NCBI GenBank assembly: GCA_002633005.1
Contig: NMRA01000167.1
Location: forward strand, 121,184 to 159,373
Reading direction: 5' to 3'
Source of the DNA: Phoronis australis
Lineage: Eukaryota; Phoronida; Phoronidae
DNA: 38,190 nucleotides
Shown here: one piece after another, positions 1-12,100 of the stretch
Numbering within the stretch: position 1 is the stretch's first letter
How the letters are laid out: every line of letters begins with the position of its first letter
Made by a program: the position numbers and the translations under genes
Notes under the pieces: model-generated
Seen by the model: only the letters and a program-made list of their open reading frames with translations
Told to the model about the DNA's origin: nothing
Database searches by the model: none

Positions 1-738
1 GAGGAAAATTATTCATATTCATCTGGGAAACGATATATAGTGCTTTTGCGCTCTGAAATTCGCTCGCCACCGGGCGACCGGCAAGTCAACTTCTACTCGC
101 CCAGCACCATTTTTACTCGCATTGGCGACTGGGCGAGTGGCTAAGTATATCCCTGGGAAGGATACCGACGAGATATTACTGGAATTGGTACGTTCAGGCA
201 CTGCACAGTACACCATGGCCAGCTGATGATCACTCACGAGGTTTTATCAGTGTGCCTCGTTTTCGATCAGTATTTAAAGATGGCGCGGGAAGATGGCGCT
301 TTCGTGAAATAGGTGAATATAGTCTGGATACCTATCGTCGTCAGGCTCCAGTGGTCGTCCGCCATCTTCTTTCGCGTGCAGCGCAGCCACGTGGGACTTA
401 GCGTTCCAATCTAGAGTGGTCGTCTGTACCTTAGGTACTAACCTGTCGGGAGTAACACGCATCGAAGAACTGAGACGAAAATCGGTGCATTTATCGACTG
501 TTTTTTGTAACCACTTTAAAATTTGTAGATTTTACTAATGTACTCTTTTGTTCATTTTCAGAAGATAGTTAATTTTTCTTCAGACGGAACAAAAAACAAT
601 ACTGGGATTGTTTATGCAATGTATCTATTTGTCCTAGCTAGCCTCTAACCGACACCTGTTAGGCCAAAGGATAAACGCAACAGACAAATGCAACATGCTG
701 TGTGCTTAACAGTTTCGGCCAACGCCTTGATCATCAAT
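1..738. other. Upstream stretch, no gene recognised
   Basis: Bases 20-150 are GC-richer and carry repeated gggcga/tcgcc words. The minus strand over 19-237 is open for 72 codons and looks like the edge of a dispersed repeat. Bases 270-390 contain an imperfect inverted pair (gaagatggcg near 290, cgccatcttc near 360). I searched for the missing ULK3 first exon (glycine loop followed by TYATVY) and did not find it. Confidence 0.4.
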
Positions 739-1239
739 CAGGGCTTGGAATGACCAATGGCGAAAAACGCGGAAATTTTTACGGCCCGAAGCATGCGCAC
801 AGCCAGCCTTGAAAAAGTCGGTGTCGACCTTTTGCCGACAAAAATCGAGATGACTAAAAGAAAAAAAAAAAACGGTACCACCTCCGGAAGTGTGTGTTAA
901 CTGTTATCTCGTTCGCCACTCCCGCCTCCAAACATTTTTGGCTGCAGAGTCGTAGTATTTGTCACCGCGGTTTACAATCACAAGAGCCGCCATTGAGGAT
1001 ATCCACCACGCTATCCCAGATGCCCCGGCAATGTTGACAATTTATGTTCCTCCGAAACATAAAGAGCAACTTCCGCTTTTCGAGGTGAAAGTAGGCGGCA
1101 ACGCGGCGGTAAGAAAGAAATTTGCCACGGAAATTTTATATCAAATCCGATTTTTTTACGCGGAAATATAATAAAATACGCGGACAGAACATTTGAAAAA
1201 AGCGGAAATCCGTGTTTCCGCGGAAAATTCCAAGCCCTG
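739..1239. mobile_element. hAT-like non-autonomous DNA transposon with 13-bp perfect terminal inverted repeats
   Basis: The left end CAGGGCTTGGAAT (739-751) is the exact reverse complement of the right end ATTCCAAGCCCTG (1227-1239). The inner flanks share further GCGGAAAT-type words on both sides. Ends that begin CAGGG fit the hAT superfamily. The adjoining 8-bp flanks (tcatcaat; taatattg) do not match, so no target-site duplication survives. The 70-codon plus-strand frame inside (959-1171) has no recognised domain, so I treat the element as non-autonomous, length 501 bp. Confidence 0.7.
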
Positions 1240-2737
1240 TAATATTGACCACTTGTTTTTTAGTGCAAAACACAAAACTGAGCTCAACATATGTGTTGAC
1301 ATTTTTGGTTAAGGCATTTTGGATTTATTTGAAGAAAATTAAAATACTTAAATTGATAGAGAATGGCCACCAATAAAGTAAAACATTGACTTTATTTCAC
1401 TATATTGCATTGTTACATACAACACAGCCTGACATAATTAAAAATAAAAGAAGAGATTGACCAATAAAATGCAAATGCACCTTGGGTATTCATTTATTTG
1501 TTTATGATTGCCTGTAAAAGGTGAAAAAAAATCAAACAGTACGATATTGGGTAATTTATAAGAATAACTGTATCGAGGTTCAATGATCAACTTCCGCCTA
1601 CCAAGTCTCAAAGGGTTGCAGTTCTGTTTTGGCTGACAAGGTATTAACAGAGAATGAAGAAAAACTGAAAAGCAAAAGAAAGACAGCAGAGATAAGTGGT
1701 GTTAAGAACAACAAGAAAGAGCAAAAAGTCTGACTCAAATAAAGAGAACACAAATAGAAGATCTATCTGGAATAAAACAATAGCGATTCATTTTTCAGAA
1801 CTGAAATTCTGAACCAATTTTAATCGATTGAAAAATCAATAAAATACCAGTAAAACAGTTTGTGGTTGAACTAGAATTGTTGTGAACCACTTTCCACTAT
1901 TTGCTTGGCCTTTTTCTGTGTGGTTTTTATTCTTTCAAAAGACGGCAGCATATGACGACTTTAGAAGTCATTACAAAATGGCTGCCGAAAAGCAATTCAC
2001 AGTTGAAACAACTCGGCATAAGTAAAAGAAAACGTTTGAATCAACGAATACGTTCGAGGTCAAGGACGGTACGGAATTATCGGATGAGTTACAGATGGAC
2101 TACAATTGCCGGTTCATCACAGAAGGTTACGAAATGGTCTGGCTAAGTGCGGAGTTATCGATGTTGTGACACTCCATGACAAATCGGCAATTGTAGCGTC
2201 CAAGTTTAGCTCTGAGTTCTTTCTGTTGAACATATGGATGAAGTATAGCTGTCTAAGCAAAATCTAAGCCTAGCTAGGTGGCGTTAATGTGTCACAAATA
2301 ACTACAGGAGATAAAATTGTCTTTAAGCAGTGAGGTGAAGGGATTGGTTAGTGAACATGGGGTGCAATGATTGTGGTGGGAGGTGTGTTGAACATGCGCC
2401 ATCGCCATGGTGTCTGGTGAGTCAGTAACTATAGTTTGCTGAACATTTGTTTGACGGTAAGAGTAATAAAGGGTTGACTTGGTGTGGATCCTCCAGTCTG
2501 AGTTTATCTGCAAGATCCCACATATTGAATAGTTGGCCAAACAGGAGTTGCTCAAAGACCAACTTAATTTAGTGAATTAAGGACAACAATCCATAGGAAA
2601 GCAATATATTTTCTCGGCTAGAACAGAGTCAATTGGTGTTCTTCACTGACAATTTGGGTCTTTTGTTGATCGCTGTGGGGCCTGTGTCACAAAGGTTCTG
2701 CACAACCTTACTTGAAAGTGCTTGCTGAATTTTCTAG
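1240..2737. other. Non-coding stretch before the first visible ULK3 exon
   Basis: AT-rich sequence, presumed ULK3 intron or 5' flank. Bases 1940-2203 hold two inverted-repeat pairs: cggcagc...gctgccg around 1943-1987, and tacaattgccg (2101-2111) with cggcaattgta (2185-2195). A short Met-led frame at 1977 (MAAEKQFTVETT) stops after 15 codons. Nothing else recognisable. Confidence 0.5.
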
Positions 2738-5700
2738 GATGGCAGGAGAGAAGTGTTTGCTATAAAATGTGTAGATAAGTCCTCACTGAACAAGACCTCT
2801 ACAGACAATCTGCTAACAGAGATCGAGGTATTGAAGGGCCTGAGACATGAACACATTGTGGAACTTAAGGACTTTTTGGTAAGTTCATCAATTTCTGTAG
2901 CCATGATTTGCCTTAGACGAGTCAGCTCTAGATGTTGACTTGTTTGATACCCTTTTAAAATGGCCAGGTGGCTGCTGGTGTTTTACCAAATTATGGATGC
3001 TTGGAATTGGTCAAGTGTTATTTACCAGTCGTGACTGCCAAGATATTGATTGTAATCTGCTGTTGGTAAAAATATCTAAGAGCAGATCTTGACTGATGTA
3101 AAATGGTGTCAGTTGAAAGTTGCTGACGATCAATAGTTACATAAGAGGGGGTGTCTCGTAAATATTATTTATAATTATTTTCTAGTGGCGTCATCTAAAC
3201 GCTACTACACAAACGTGCTTAATTATAACACCATATTTGTGTCCATTCAAAGTAGCAAGTTTCAGCAAAATGTACAGCAAAATGTACGCATGTGTTTCCC
3301 GATTTTCAAGTTACAATTTGGAGCATTGCTGGTCAGTTAAGATGGAGAACATGTGAGGCGTTTACGTAATTATACTTCAAGTTTACGAAAACAACTGCAC
3401 GTACACGCAAATATTATATTTTTTTATCTGTCAAAGCTGTCTTTCAAATCCTTCCTTTTGCATTTTAGACAGTATCCATACACGATACTGGTTTTAAATG
3501 TTTTTTGTATTGCAGCAGTAAAGTTTTAGTTTCAGCATGGACTTCTCACAGATCTTTTAACATCACCGGTTTCATTATTTAAATTGAGAAGTCGTACTGC
3601 TCTCTTATTTCGCAGGTAAAAATTGTTTCTTCCCAATGCTAAAGTAATTCTTCACATATTTTGCCCAAAAATAATCAGTCGCCAAAATTGCCATTTTCCA
3701 TTTTTCAAAATCTGATTTACTGAAAATAATGGAAAATCCACCAAAAGTCGATTTATGAGATCTGCGCAGTACAAGCCATGCTGGTAATAAACTAAAAAAA
3801 ATTATTCTTTATTATTTTTTCGGAGAAATTTTGACAAAATAGAATTTCACTCGTCCCCCGCATTGTGTGCTATTAAAAGTGAAGAATTATCATTGATATT
3901 TGATGAGTGTTCTGTTGACTGTAGTGGGACGACAGGTACATATACCTGGTGATGGAGTATTGCAGTGGAGGAGACTTGCACAAATTTATACAAACGAGGA
4001 GGAAGTTACCTGAACACGTCGTGCGTAGATTTCTTCAGCAATTAGGTAAGTGATCACCTGGGGCTGTTTTTTGTGTCATTTGACACAATAAAGTTAAAAA
4101 AGGTTGAAATTGACATAATATGCGTGTTCCCTGGGATCCAATAAGTTGTAATAACTTAACGCATGTGTTTTTTTTCTGGTTATATTTAATTAGAGACATT
4201 TTCAGTAAGAAATCTCATCTTATACTACTGAACTGATTGACATTGTCTCCTTAATTCAGCAGGCTCTCATCGTCACATAATCTCATTCGGAGGTGAAGAT
4301 TTTGCTGTTGTCCTATAGCAATGTTGTGAGCCTGTTTGCAGAACTCGCAGTCTTGCATTGCTTTAACATGATCTTACCAGACTCTCAAGATGTTAGCATA
4401 CATGCCTGATCCTGACCTAATTTCCACATCAAGATGTTAGCATACGTGCCTGATCCTGACCTAATTTCCACATCAAGATGTCAGCATACATGCCTGATCC
4501 TGACCTAATTTCCACATCAAGATGTTAGCATACATGCCTGATCTTGACCTAATGTCCACATCAAGATGTTAGCATACATGCCTGATCCTGACCTAATTTC
4601 CACATCAAGATGTTAGCATACATGCCTGATCTTGACCTAATTTCCACATCGCCACATTGACACACTTCACTTTCCAGAACATGAAATGATGGCAAGTTAT
4701 TAACATAATTTATGCAATCTCTGACAAAATACTTTGATTGTGGATTTAGCTCGTCTTTAAATCCAACTCTCTGAGGAAGTGATTAATATGCTGTTCTACA
4801 CCAGAATCTGAGATAGTGAAGCAGTAATCTGTACCAGCAATACATCAAGTCTGAGGTTATGCACCGCAACAGTGCAGGTGCTGGTTAAGCTTCCTGTTCG
4901 TCTCCACGGGAAAGAATTTAGGTGCGGTAACATTAGAAAGTCCTGCAGTTTTTCTTTAAAAATTCCTTTATTTTATTGAAGATGTTCCTAAGCATTCACT
5001 TTTTTCACTATTGTGAAATTGCCTTCCAACATTTACATAGAAGCTGCCGGCAGAAAACCTTCACCGTGTACTTAGTAACAGCCAATTGTGTGCATCAGTT
5101 TCATCTCACTTCATATTTGATACCTTGAATAAATTAGTCTTGTGTCTTTTTTTCCTCACCAGCGCAAGCCCTCCAGTACATGCGGTCCAAGAATGTGGCT
5201 CACATGGACCTCAAGCCACAGAACTTACTGCTGTCATCTAGCGATCACCCAAGGATTAAGATTGCAGGTAATGTCACCATACGGTGTAGCAGTTTGAACT
5301 TTAGTCAATGTTTAGAAAATGGCAAATAGTGATAAAATGGTACGAAAGGACAAATCAGTCACATTGTCAGGGATTTTTTCTACTTTTATGTTTTACATTA
5401 TTTTGTGATTGTAAGTATTTGGTTATGGGTATAAATTTAACTGTTTTTGCGACGTGCTTGAACCCATTTTTCTCACAAGCCTAATTCGACTAGAACAAGC
5501 TACGCTGCAGCACTGAATAAAGATCCTGAAAAAATTGACTATACCACTTTATCAACCACAAACTCTTGTTGTAAAGATGGTTATTATCATACCACATCTT
5601 GTAAAGATGGCTATTATCATATCACATGTTTTCACTGGACATTGCTTGTGACTTGTTAAGTATCACATGTTAACTTGCAGATTTTGGCTTTGCACATTAC

Positions 5701-8700
5701 CTGATGGAGAGTACATCTGTGGATCACATTCGAGGTTCGCCCCTCTACATGGCTCCAGAGATCATCACACGCAGGCATTATGACCCCAGGGCCGATCTGT
5801 GGTCTCTGGGTGTTATATTGTATGGTATGTGTTATATCTCCTCACTTGTATAACTTACAGCATTCATTAAGCACATGACAGTGTTGTCGGTTTACAATTT
5901 TCATGCATAGCCAATTATCCGCAGGACAATAATATAGTAGACTCATCTGCCAGATTTTGCTGCCAAAACAGTATAAAATGTGCCGTGTGCCAGTGGTACA
6001 ATATCTCCCACTTGCAAACAATCACAACTAATTGAAGGTAAATCATCTTCGTGGTAACTAAAAGGAAATATTTGGCAGCGCAAACAAGGGACATTGTTGT
6101 TTTATGCCAAAAAATGCATTTTTGGGATTATCGTAGGCTGGACTTTTTGAAGTTATTATCTTTGTTTGGAAATAAAAACGAACAAAATCTGTGTTTTTGT
6201 GATTTTATTACAAGTTGACAATTCTTGCTATTGTCTGCCAGACATTTGCTGAAAGTAAGGCTGGTGACTTTAAATATTAAAAATCTTTAAAATATTCTGG
6301 TATTTATTGAGTGACATTTTAGCTACTTAACATCAGTAAAGCATTAGAATGTGAGCATGATGTTCCTGGCATCAACTGTGTTCATTTGTGTATCTGCTAT
6401 TCCAAAGCAAAGGCATCGCGAACTTACCTTCTGCAGTTTAAATCGTCTGAAAAAAGTGAAATTTTCCTGACTGCAGCACTGCCTTTGCAACTGCACTAAT
6501 AATAACCCGCTGTGACAATGAACTTATTATGGGTATAGTCGGAAGCAGCAATGAGCTTTCAGTTCTTCTCAAGCTTAGAAATCTTTTCCGAAATTAGTAA
6601 TTAGGAAAAAGGTGAGAATGTTGTTATAATAGTACAGTGAAAATTCTTCAGTTTGGGACTGTCTCTAAAATTTTGGATACTGAATTTCATGCCAAAATTG
6701 AATCGATGTTTCTTGATTCTGAAGAATGGAAGATGGGTGATTTTGGTGTTCATCACATTTCTCAAATGTTGGACGCTGCATTTTGTATCAACAAAGTCTG
6801 AGATAAAGTCGTCGAAAATAACTCAATCGACATCCTTTTATGCAAAATTCATCTTTCTTGTCATTCTTGAATTTGGGAGGGCCATTCTAAAATTTGGTGC
6901 AAGCTCTGTTCTTGAGCAAAATAACTTAGTGTTCAGTGTCTCAAACTTGAAAATTTTTACTTCAAGTGGCCTAAATCAAAATTTGATGTTTGCACAAGGT
7001 GCGGGTTTATGTTTAAGTGTCCCAGACATCCTTTCGTTGCTGTCGTCAAACAAATTTTTGATAATTGAGACTTTGAAATACACCTGTCAAACCTTCTCGC
7101 AAAATGAACTCATCCATTATTTTTATCTGAAGTTGAAAAATCTAAACTTTGCATGATGTAGATGGAAAAATGTGTCAGAATCTTCTTATTTTAGAATGTC
7201 TGTTTGGAAAAGCCCCCTTTGCATCGACTACTTTTCAAGAGCTGGGTGAGAAGATACGTGACTCAAAACCAGTGGAGGTAAGTTCATGCTCCATCATAAG
7301 ATTTCCGTATTCTTGATTTGATTGGTCAAAGTATTGTTTCATGAGTCAAATGGCTGTGGGGTCAGCATGCTGTTCAGTTATTCCAAAGGACTTCCCTAAA
7401 CCGGTTAAAAAGTATTTGTTTTGAATATGATCTGAAATAAAACACACTGAATACTGTAACAGAAATTACTACTAAATGATTGATTTAATAAATGGAATGG
7501 TATACAATAGGAAAATTTCAAAATTTATGCAGTCACACTACCTGTAAACTATTGTCAATGAATTATACCATGAATTCTGGACTCACTTTTCTAATTTAAA
7601 TTTTCATAATAGTAACTGTTACATCTCCTCCAAAATATTTGACCATCACTGAGTAGAGATGTAAGTTGTAAGAATCTGATTGTGCTCCTTCTGTTCTCTT
7701 GCTTTAAAGGTTGTCAGTTGGACCTTTTCGACAAGTATGTATTAAACAAATATTGTACAAAACAACAGATTTTTAGCTGAGAAAATGTCACAGTGAAAGA
7801 CACATGGTAGAATTAATTGTATTTTCTGAAAGTTAGAAGAATAACTTATGGAATTAGATCTTTGACTTTTTACCAATCTGCCATTAATTAGGTCATTTGA
7901 CCATTTATTTTTATCTTTTTTGTGAAATTAAACAAAAAGGATGGTACATTCATTTGATAGCTAGTCAGTGGTATCCGTAAAACAACCAACATTTTTTTGA
8001 TACAAATGTTCAAAAATGCTGTTGCAGATTTCAAAAACTTCGTTTTCATTTTATGGAGCTTTTGAATTTTTTCATGAAATCTATAAAAGTGATATTTTTT
8101 GATAAACCTCATGTAAAAGTGTGATGTTTAAAAAAGAACTAGCATCATTTTGTGGAAGTCAGAGTAATCAAAGTATCTGTAAGACTCATATGAATCCAAT
8201 CTGACATTTCTGAGATATGATTATCTGATGCCAATCTTGCACAATTTCTAGGATCCTACGTGACGTTAAGAATATTTTGAAGTCACAATTGTGCAAAGAT
8301 ACAATGCTCAAGGTTTTTAAATCTTTAAAGAGGGAGACATGCCCCGCAATTATTTGAGGGTAGGTATTTTTGTGCTATGGATTTTGAATTTCAATTAATC
8401 CATTCAATGACTCTGACAGAGTGTGCCCCCACAAAATGTTAATCATGTTTTGAACCTAACGGAGTAATTTCCATCTTAATTTCCTTCGTTATTTCGCATT
8501 TGTGTGCAGATTCCATTTGGTGCGAACGTGTCAGAAATGTGCCGGGATTTGCTACTACGTCTTCTACAGAGAGATCCCAAGCAGAGAATATCATTTGACG
8601 AGTTTTTTGAGCACCCTTTTGTTGATTTGGAGCACATACCCTCTGCTGATTGTTTGAACAAGGCGGTAAGTCTACCAAATAATGCTCGCACGTTTCTCTG

Positions 8701-9101
8701 CACTGTTCGCTTTATTCAAAAATTTACAAATTTTTTTTGTCCGAGTTCATAGTACTGTCACACAAAGTCTGATTTTTAATCACTTTTTATCAAAAATACC
8801 AATGGTCTATTATTTGCAAAGTCTTACAATCGTATATCTCAATTTTAAACAGAAAACCTTGTAGCAAGCTCACTAATTTGTTGCAGTTTTTACATCCTCT
8901 GAAACTGCGCCATTGTGAAACATACTTGGGCGCATGATGTTATGGACGCCTCGCTACAAACGTGTTTCATTAGGTATCACATGCACTGAAACACTGGTGA
9001 ATTATTTACTACGCTTCAAAATATTACAGTTGAAGTCAGTGCTGATTGTCCCCATGGAAAGCAGTGAGAACTGATGGGGCTACCCTCATTGTAAATATTA
9101 C

Positions 9102-9154
<53 letters not shown>

Positions 9155-12100
9155 CATACATATGTATATATATGTATATATATATATATATATATGTGTG
9201 TATATAGATATATATATATATATATTTATAATTGTAATATTAAATAAGTAAATACCGATGTGGCAATTGCCCTGCTCCAGAGAGAAAAATACTTGTGTTC
9301 GGTATGAGGTATTAAAAGCTTCTGATGTGATAGTATAAAGATCTAACATATAACATGCAAGTGAACCTATTCGACCAATCAGAATGTGCGCCAAATATAA
9401 AACTAACCAATGGGGAAGATTAGCTTGGGCTGGTATGATTTGTAAATATATGTCAAGAGGTAGCAATTAATAACTTTAAACTGGACATATACAGGAAATA
9501 CCAAAAGCTAAATATATGTCAAGAGGTAACAATTAATAACTTGAACTGAACATGTACAGGAAGTACCTAAGCTAAATAAACCAAGAAAACCTGTCACAAA
9601 CACATTACAATAATCTGTGGTGCTCACCAGGATACCCTGCATCTGTGGTGCCCACCAGGATACCTTGGATCTGTGGTGCCCACCAGGATACCTTGGATCT
9701 GTGGTGCTCACCAGGATACCTTGGATCTGTGGTGCTCGCCAGGATACCCTGCATCTGTAGTGCTCGCCAGGATACCCTGCATCTGTGGTGCTCACCAGGA
9801 TACCCTGCATCTGTGGTGCTCACCAGGATACCCTGCATCTGTGGTACTCACCAGGATACATTGGATCTGTGGTGCTCACCAAGATACCTTGGATCTGTGG
9901 TGCTTACCAGGATACCTTGGATCTGTGGTGCTCACCAGGATACCTTGGATCTGTGGTGCTCAATCTTACTATTGTTTGCCGTTTCAAGGCTGCTTTATTG
10001 ATACAGTGCCTAATTTTTGATTGGTTGACAGATCGCTCTTGTGAAAGAGGCAGTGGAGCAAGATTCCGCTGGTCATCTGGCTGAGGCTGCCCAGCTCTAC
10101 TGCAGTGCACTGGACTACTTTGTGCCTGCTATTGCATGTATGTCTTTTATTGGCAATGATTTTAACTCACATTTGATAGCTGTGTTTTGCTACTGTTTAG
10201 GTGTTGATGTTAAATTGTTAACCAGCGCATTTGCGTTTTGGGGTTTAAAACATTAACTAGCTTATTCGAACTTGAATTGTTGCCGAAGGAACTAGCAACT
10301 CAGGCCATAGGCAATGTGGACACGCACCATTTTCAAGGGTTGGCCAACCTCAGTAAACACTGAGGCATTTTCTTTAGTTGCCGATGGTTATAATGTTCTT
10401 ACTGATAACAGAAATATAATCCAATCACTGTAATGAACATTGTGAGACAGATTTTTGTTGACTACACTGGTCAAATCTTCAATCACCTAGTTGTTTGCTA
10501 ACGTGGCACTGTGGTGGGGATTTATTTCTTAAACCTTCCTGGACTGGACAATGTAACAGGAAATGCCCACCTGTCTCATCTCTAAATTGCCTTCTAAGTG
10601 ACACGTGTTGTATTTAAACTGGGTAACTAACTTTAAATATATACCTAAAAGTATGTAGTCTGGTGTTCAGTTCACTCTCATGACAAGCTAATAAGTCTTT
10701 CCAAGCTGTGATTCTTTACAGATTTTGTGAAAGCTATAACCCCTTGGCCTCCTCCAAATATTTTGTTCGTAATCTTGACAAAAAGATAATGTGATAGTTG
10801 CCATTGTTACTTCTACCAGCCTGACACAAACAAAAGATGAGATAGCGATGTTATCAAAAGATATGCCACACTAAAGGAGCCCTGGCCCTCTAGGGATCAC
10901 CCGAAGGGTCATCGCTGGAGTGCCGCTTTTAGGGGTTACGCAAACATTTTTCTGTTAAAAATTATAATTTTCCCCCCCATTTGCGACATCTTAGACTTGC
11001 CAGTGTGAAAATTAATTTCTCTTGGTTTCAGTTGAGGCAGATCCATTGAGAAAACACAAGTTACGGAGTAAAGTGAACGAATACATAGCCAGAGCTGAGG
11101 AAATCAAATTGTCACTGAAACCCACTCAGCCATTGGTTCATAGATGTGTATCAGTTAATAGATTGATTGAATTAGGTAAGGGCTTGTTGTGATGTTATTT
11201 ATTTAATTAGTTAGTTGACTTAAAATGCTATGCACTAGCCTCCCGTCAAAGAACTATATAACGTTTTGATTTAGATCAACTACATGATTGTTTGACTGTA
11301 TAAATATATCTTTTTCATTGAGGCGTGGAATATGTTGCAAGCCAGGAGATTCTGCAAACTGTGTTTGACCAGTGGTCCTGATGGATCAGTGGCCAGAATG
11401 TCTGTACAGTTAACAGAAGGTCCTGGGTTGGAGTCCCGGTCTGGGGCAGAAATCTTTTCGGACTTATATTCATTAGGTCATGTGATGTGACCAAAAAGAT
11501 GGCAGATTGAACAGGATAAACTGCTTGTAATACAGTATTGTTATGGTGTTGAGACAAACTTCTCCTTTGCATGGAATAGATGGGATGTCTGGGCTTGGAA
11601 ACGATTGGTCAGTTGACATCACCAGATAAACCCTTCTTCCTCCCGTCATCAAACGTCACATTTCCCGAACCCTCCCCCGTGTGGTGACGCAGTATGCAAA
11701 CTGCCCCTAACTGTGAACAAACGTGTTGTAGGTGGTAATGCCGACTCTCTTCTCTGTTCCAGAAAAATTATCTGCAGACAGTGACGAAATTATGGCAGCC
11801 ATACAGATTATCAGTGTTGCGGAGTTTAAGGTGAACATTTACTGAAATTGTGAAAGTTCAAAAACCACATTTAGTGAGTCACTTCCATCTGCATTTTAAG
11901 TTAGTTACGACAGTTTGTGACATGAGCAGATTACTAGCTTTACATGATTGTTCTATACTGACTGCAAAAACGTCTATTTACCTCGTATTTGTAAAAAACA
12001 TTGGAGTACGAACTCATCAACATGAGATAGACCTTAATAGGTTGAGGAATTTAATCATGAAGAAGATGACATTTTCTTAGAATCCAAAAGCCTTTCACCT

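Larger units (their letters stand above)
2738..8665 (+). other. ULK3: ULK3 protein kinase domain (six exons, N-lobe start missing)
   Basis: Residues 1-250 of the visible protein. Exon 2738-2878 carries the beta-3 lysine (VFAIKC) and the C-helix glutamate region (TEIEVL). Exon 3925-4045 begins [13 protein letters not shown], the hinge. Exon 5163-5267 carries HMDLKPQN, with Met where most kinases have Arg. Exon 5681-5824 carries DFG, the activation segment, [10 protein letters not shown] and the DLWSLG F-helix. Exon 7195-7277 holds ECLFGKAPF, and exon 8510-8665 the C-lobe end with RDPKQRIS and [11 protein letters not shown]. All residues needed for phosphotransfer that can be seen here are present. 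The glycine-rich loop would be on the unseen upstream exon. Confidence 0.93.

Noticed and set aside
1-2737. ULK3 first exon with the glycine loop
   Set aside because: No sequence matching the expected GSGTYATVY block with a phase-0 donor was found; it is probably outside the window.
4385-4648. CRISPR array
   Set aside because: Units are contiguous tandem copies without unique spacers, in an animal intron; same for 9613-9962 and 29525-29692.
6653-7156. 167-codon frame in a ULK3 intron
   Set aside because: No domain, skewed AT-rich composition, lies between two confirmed exons on the same strand.
9104-9466. 120-codon minus frame ending in an Ile-Tyr run
   Set aside because: Produced by the (TA)n tract.
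9508-10110. Several overlapping 70-118 codon frames on both strands
   Set aside because: They are readings of the 28-bp minisatellite in different frames, giving the same cyclic peptide; not genes.
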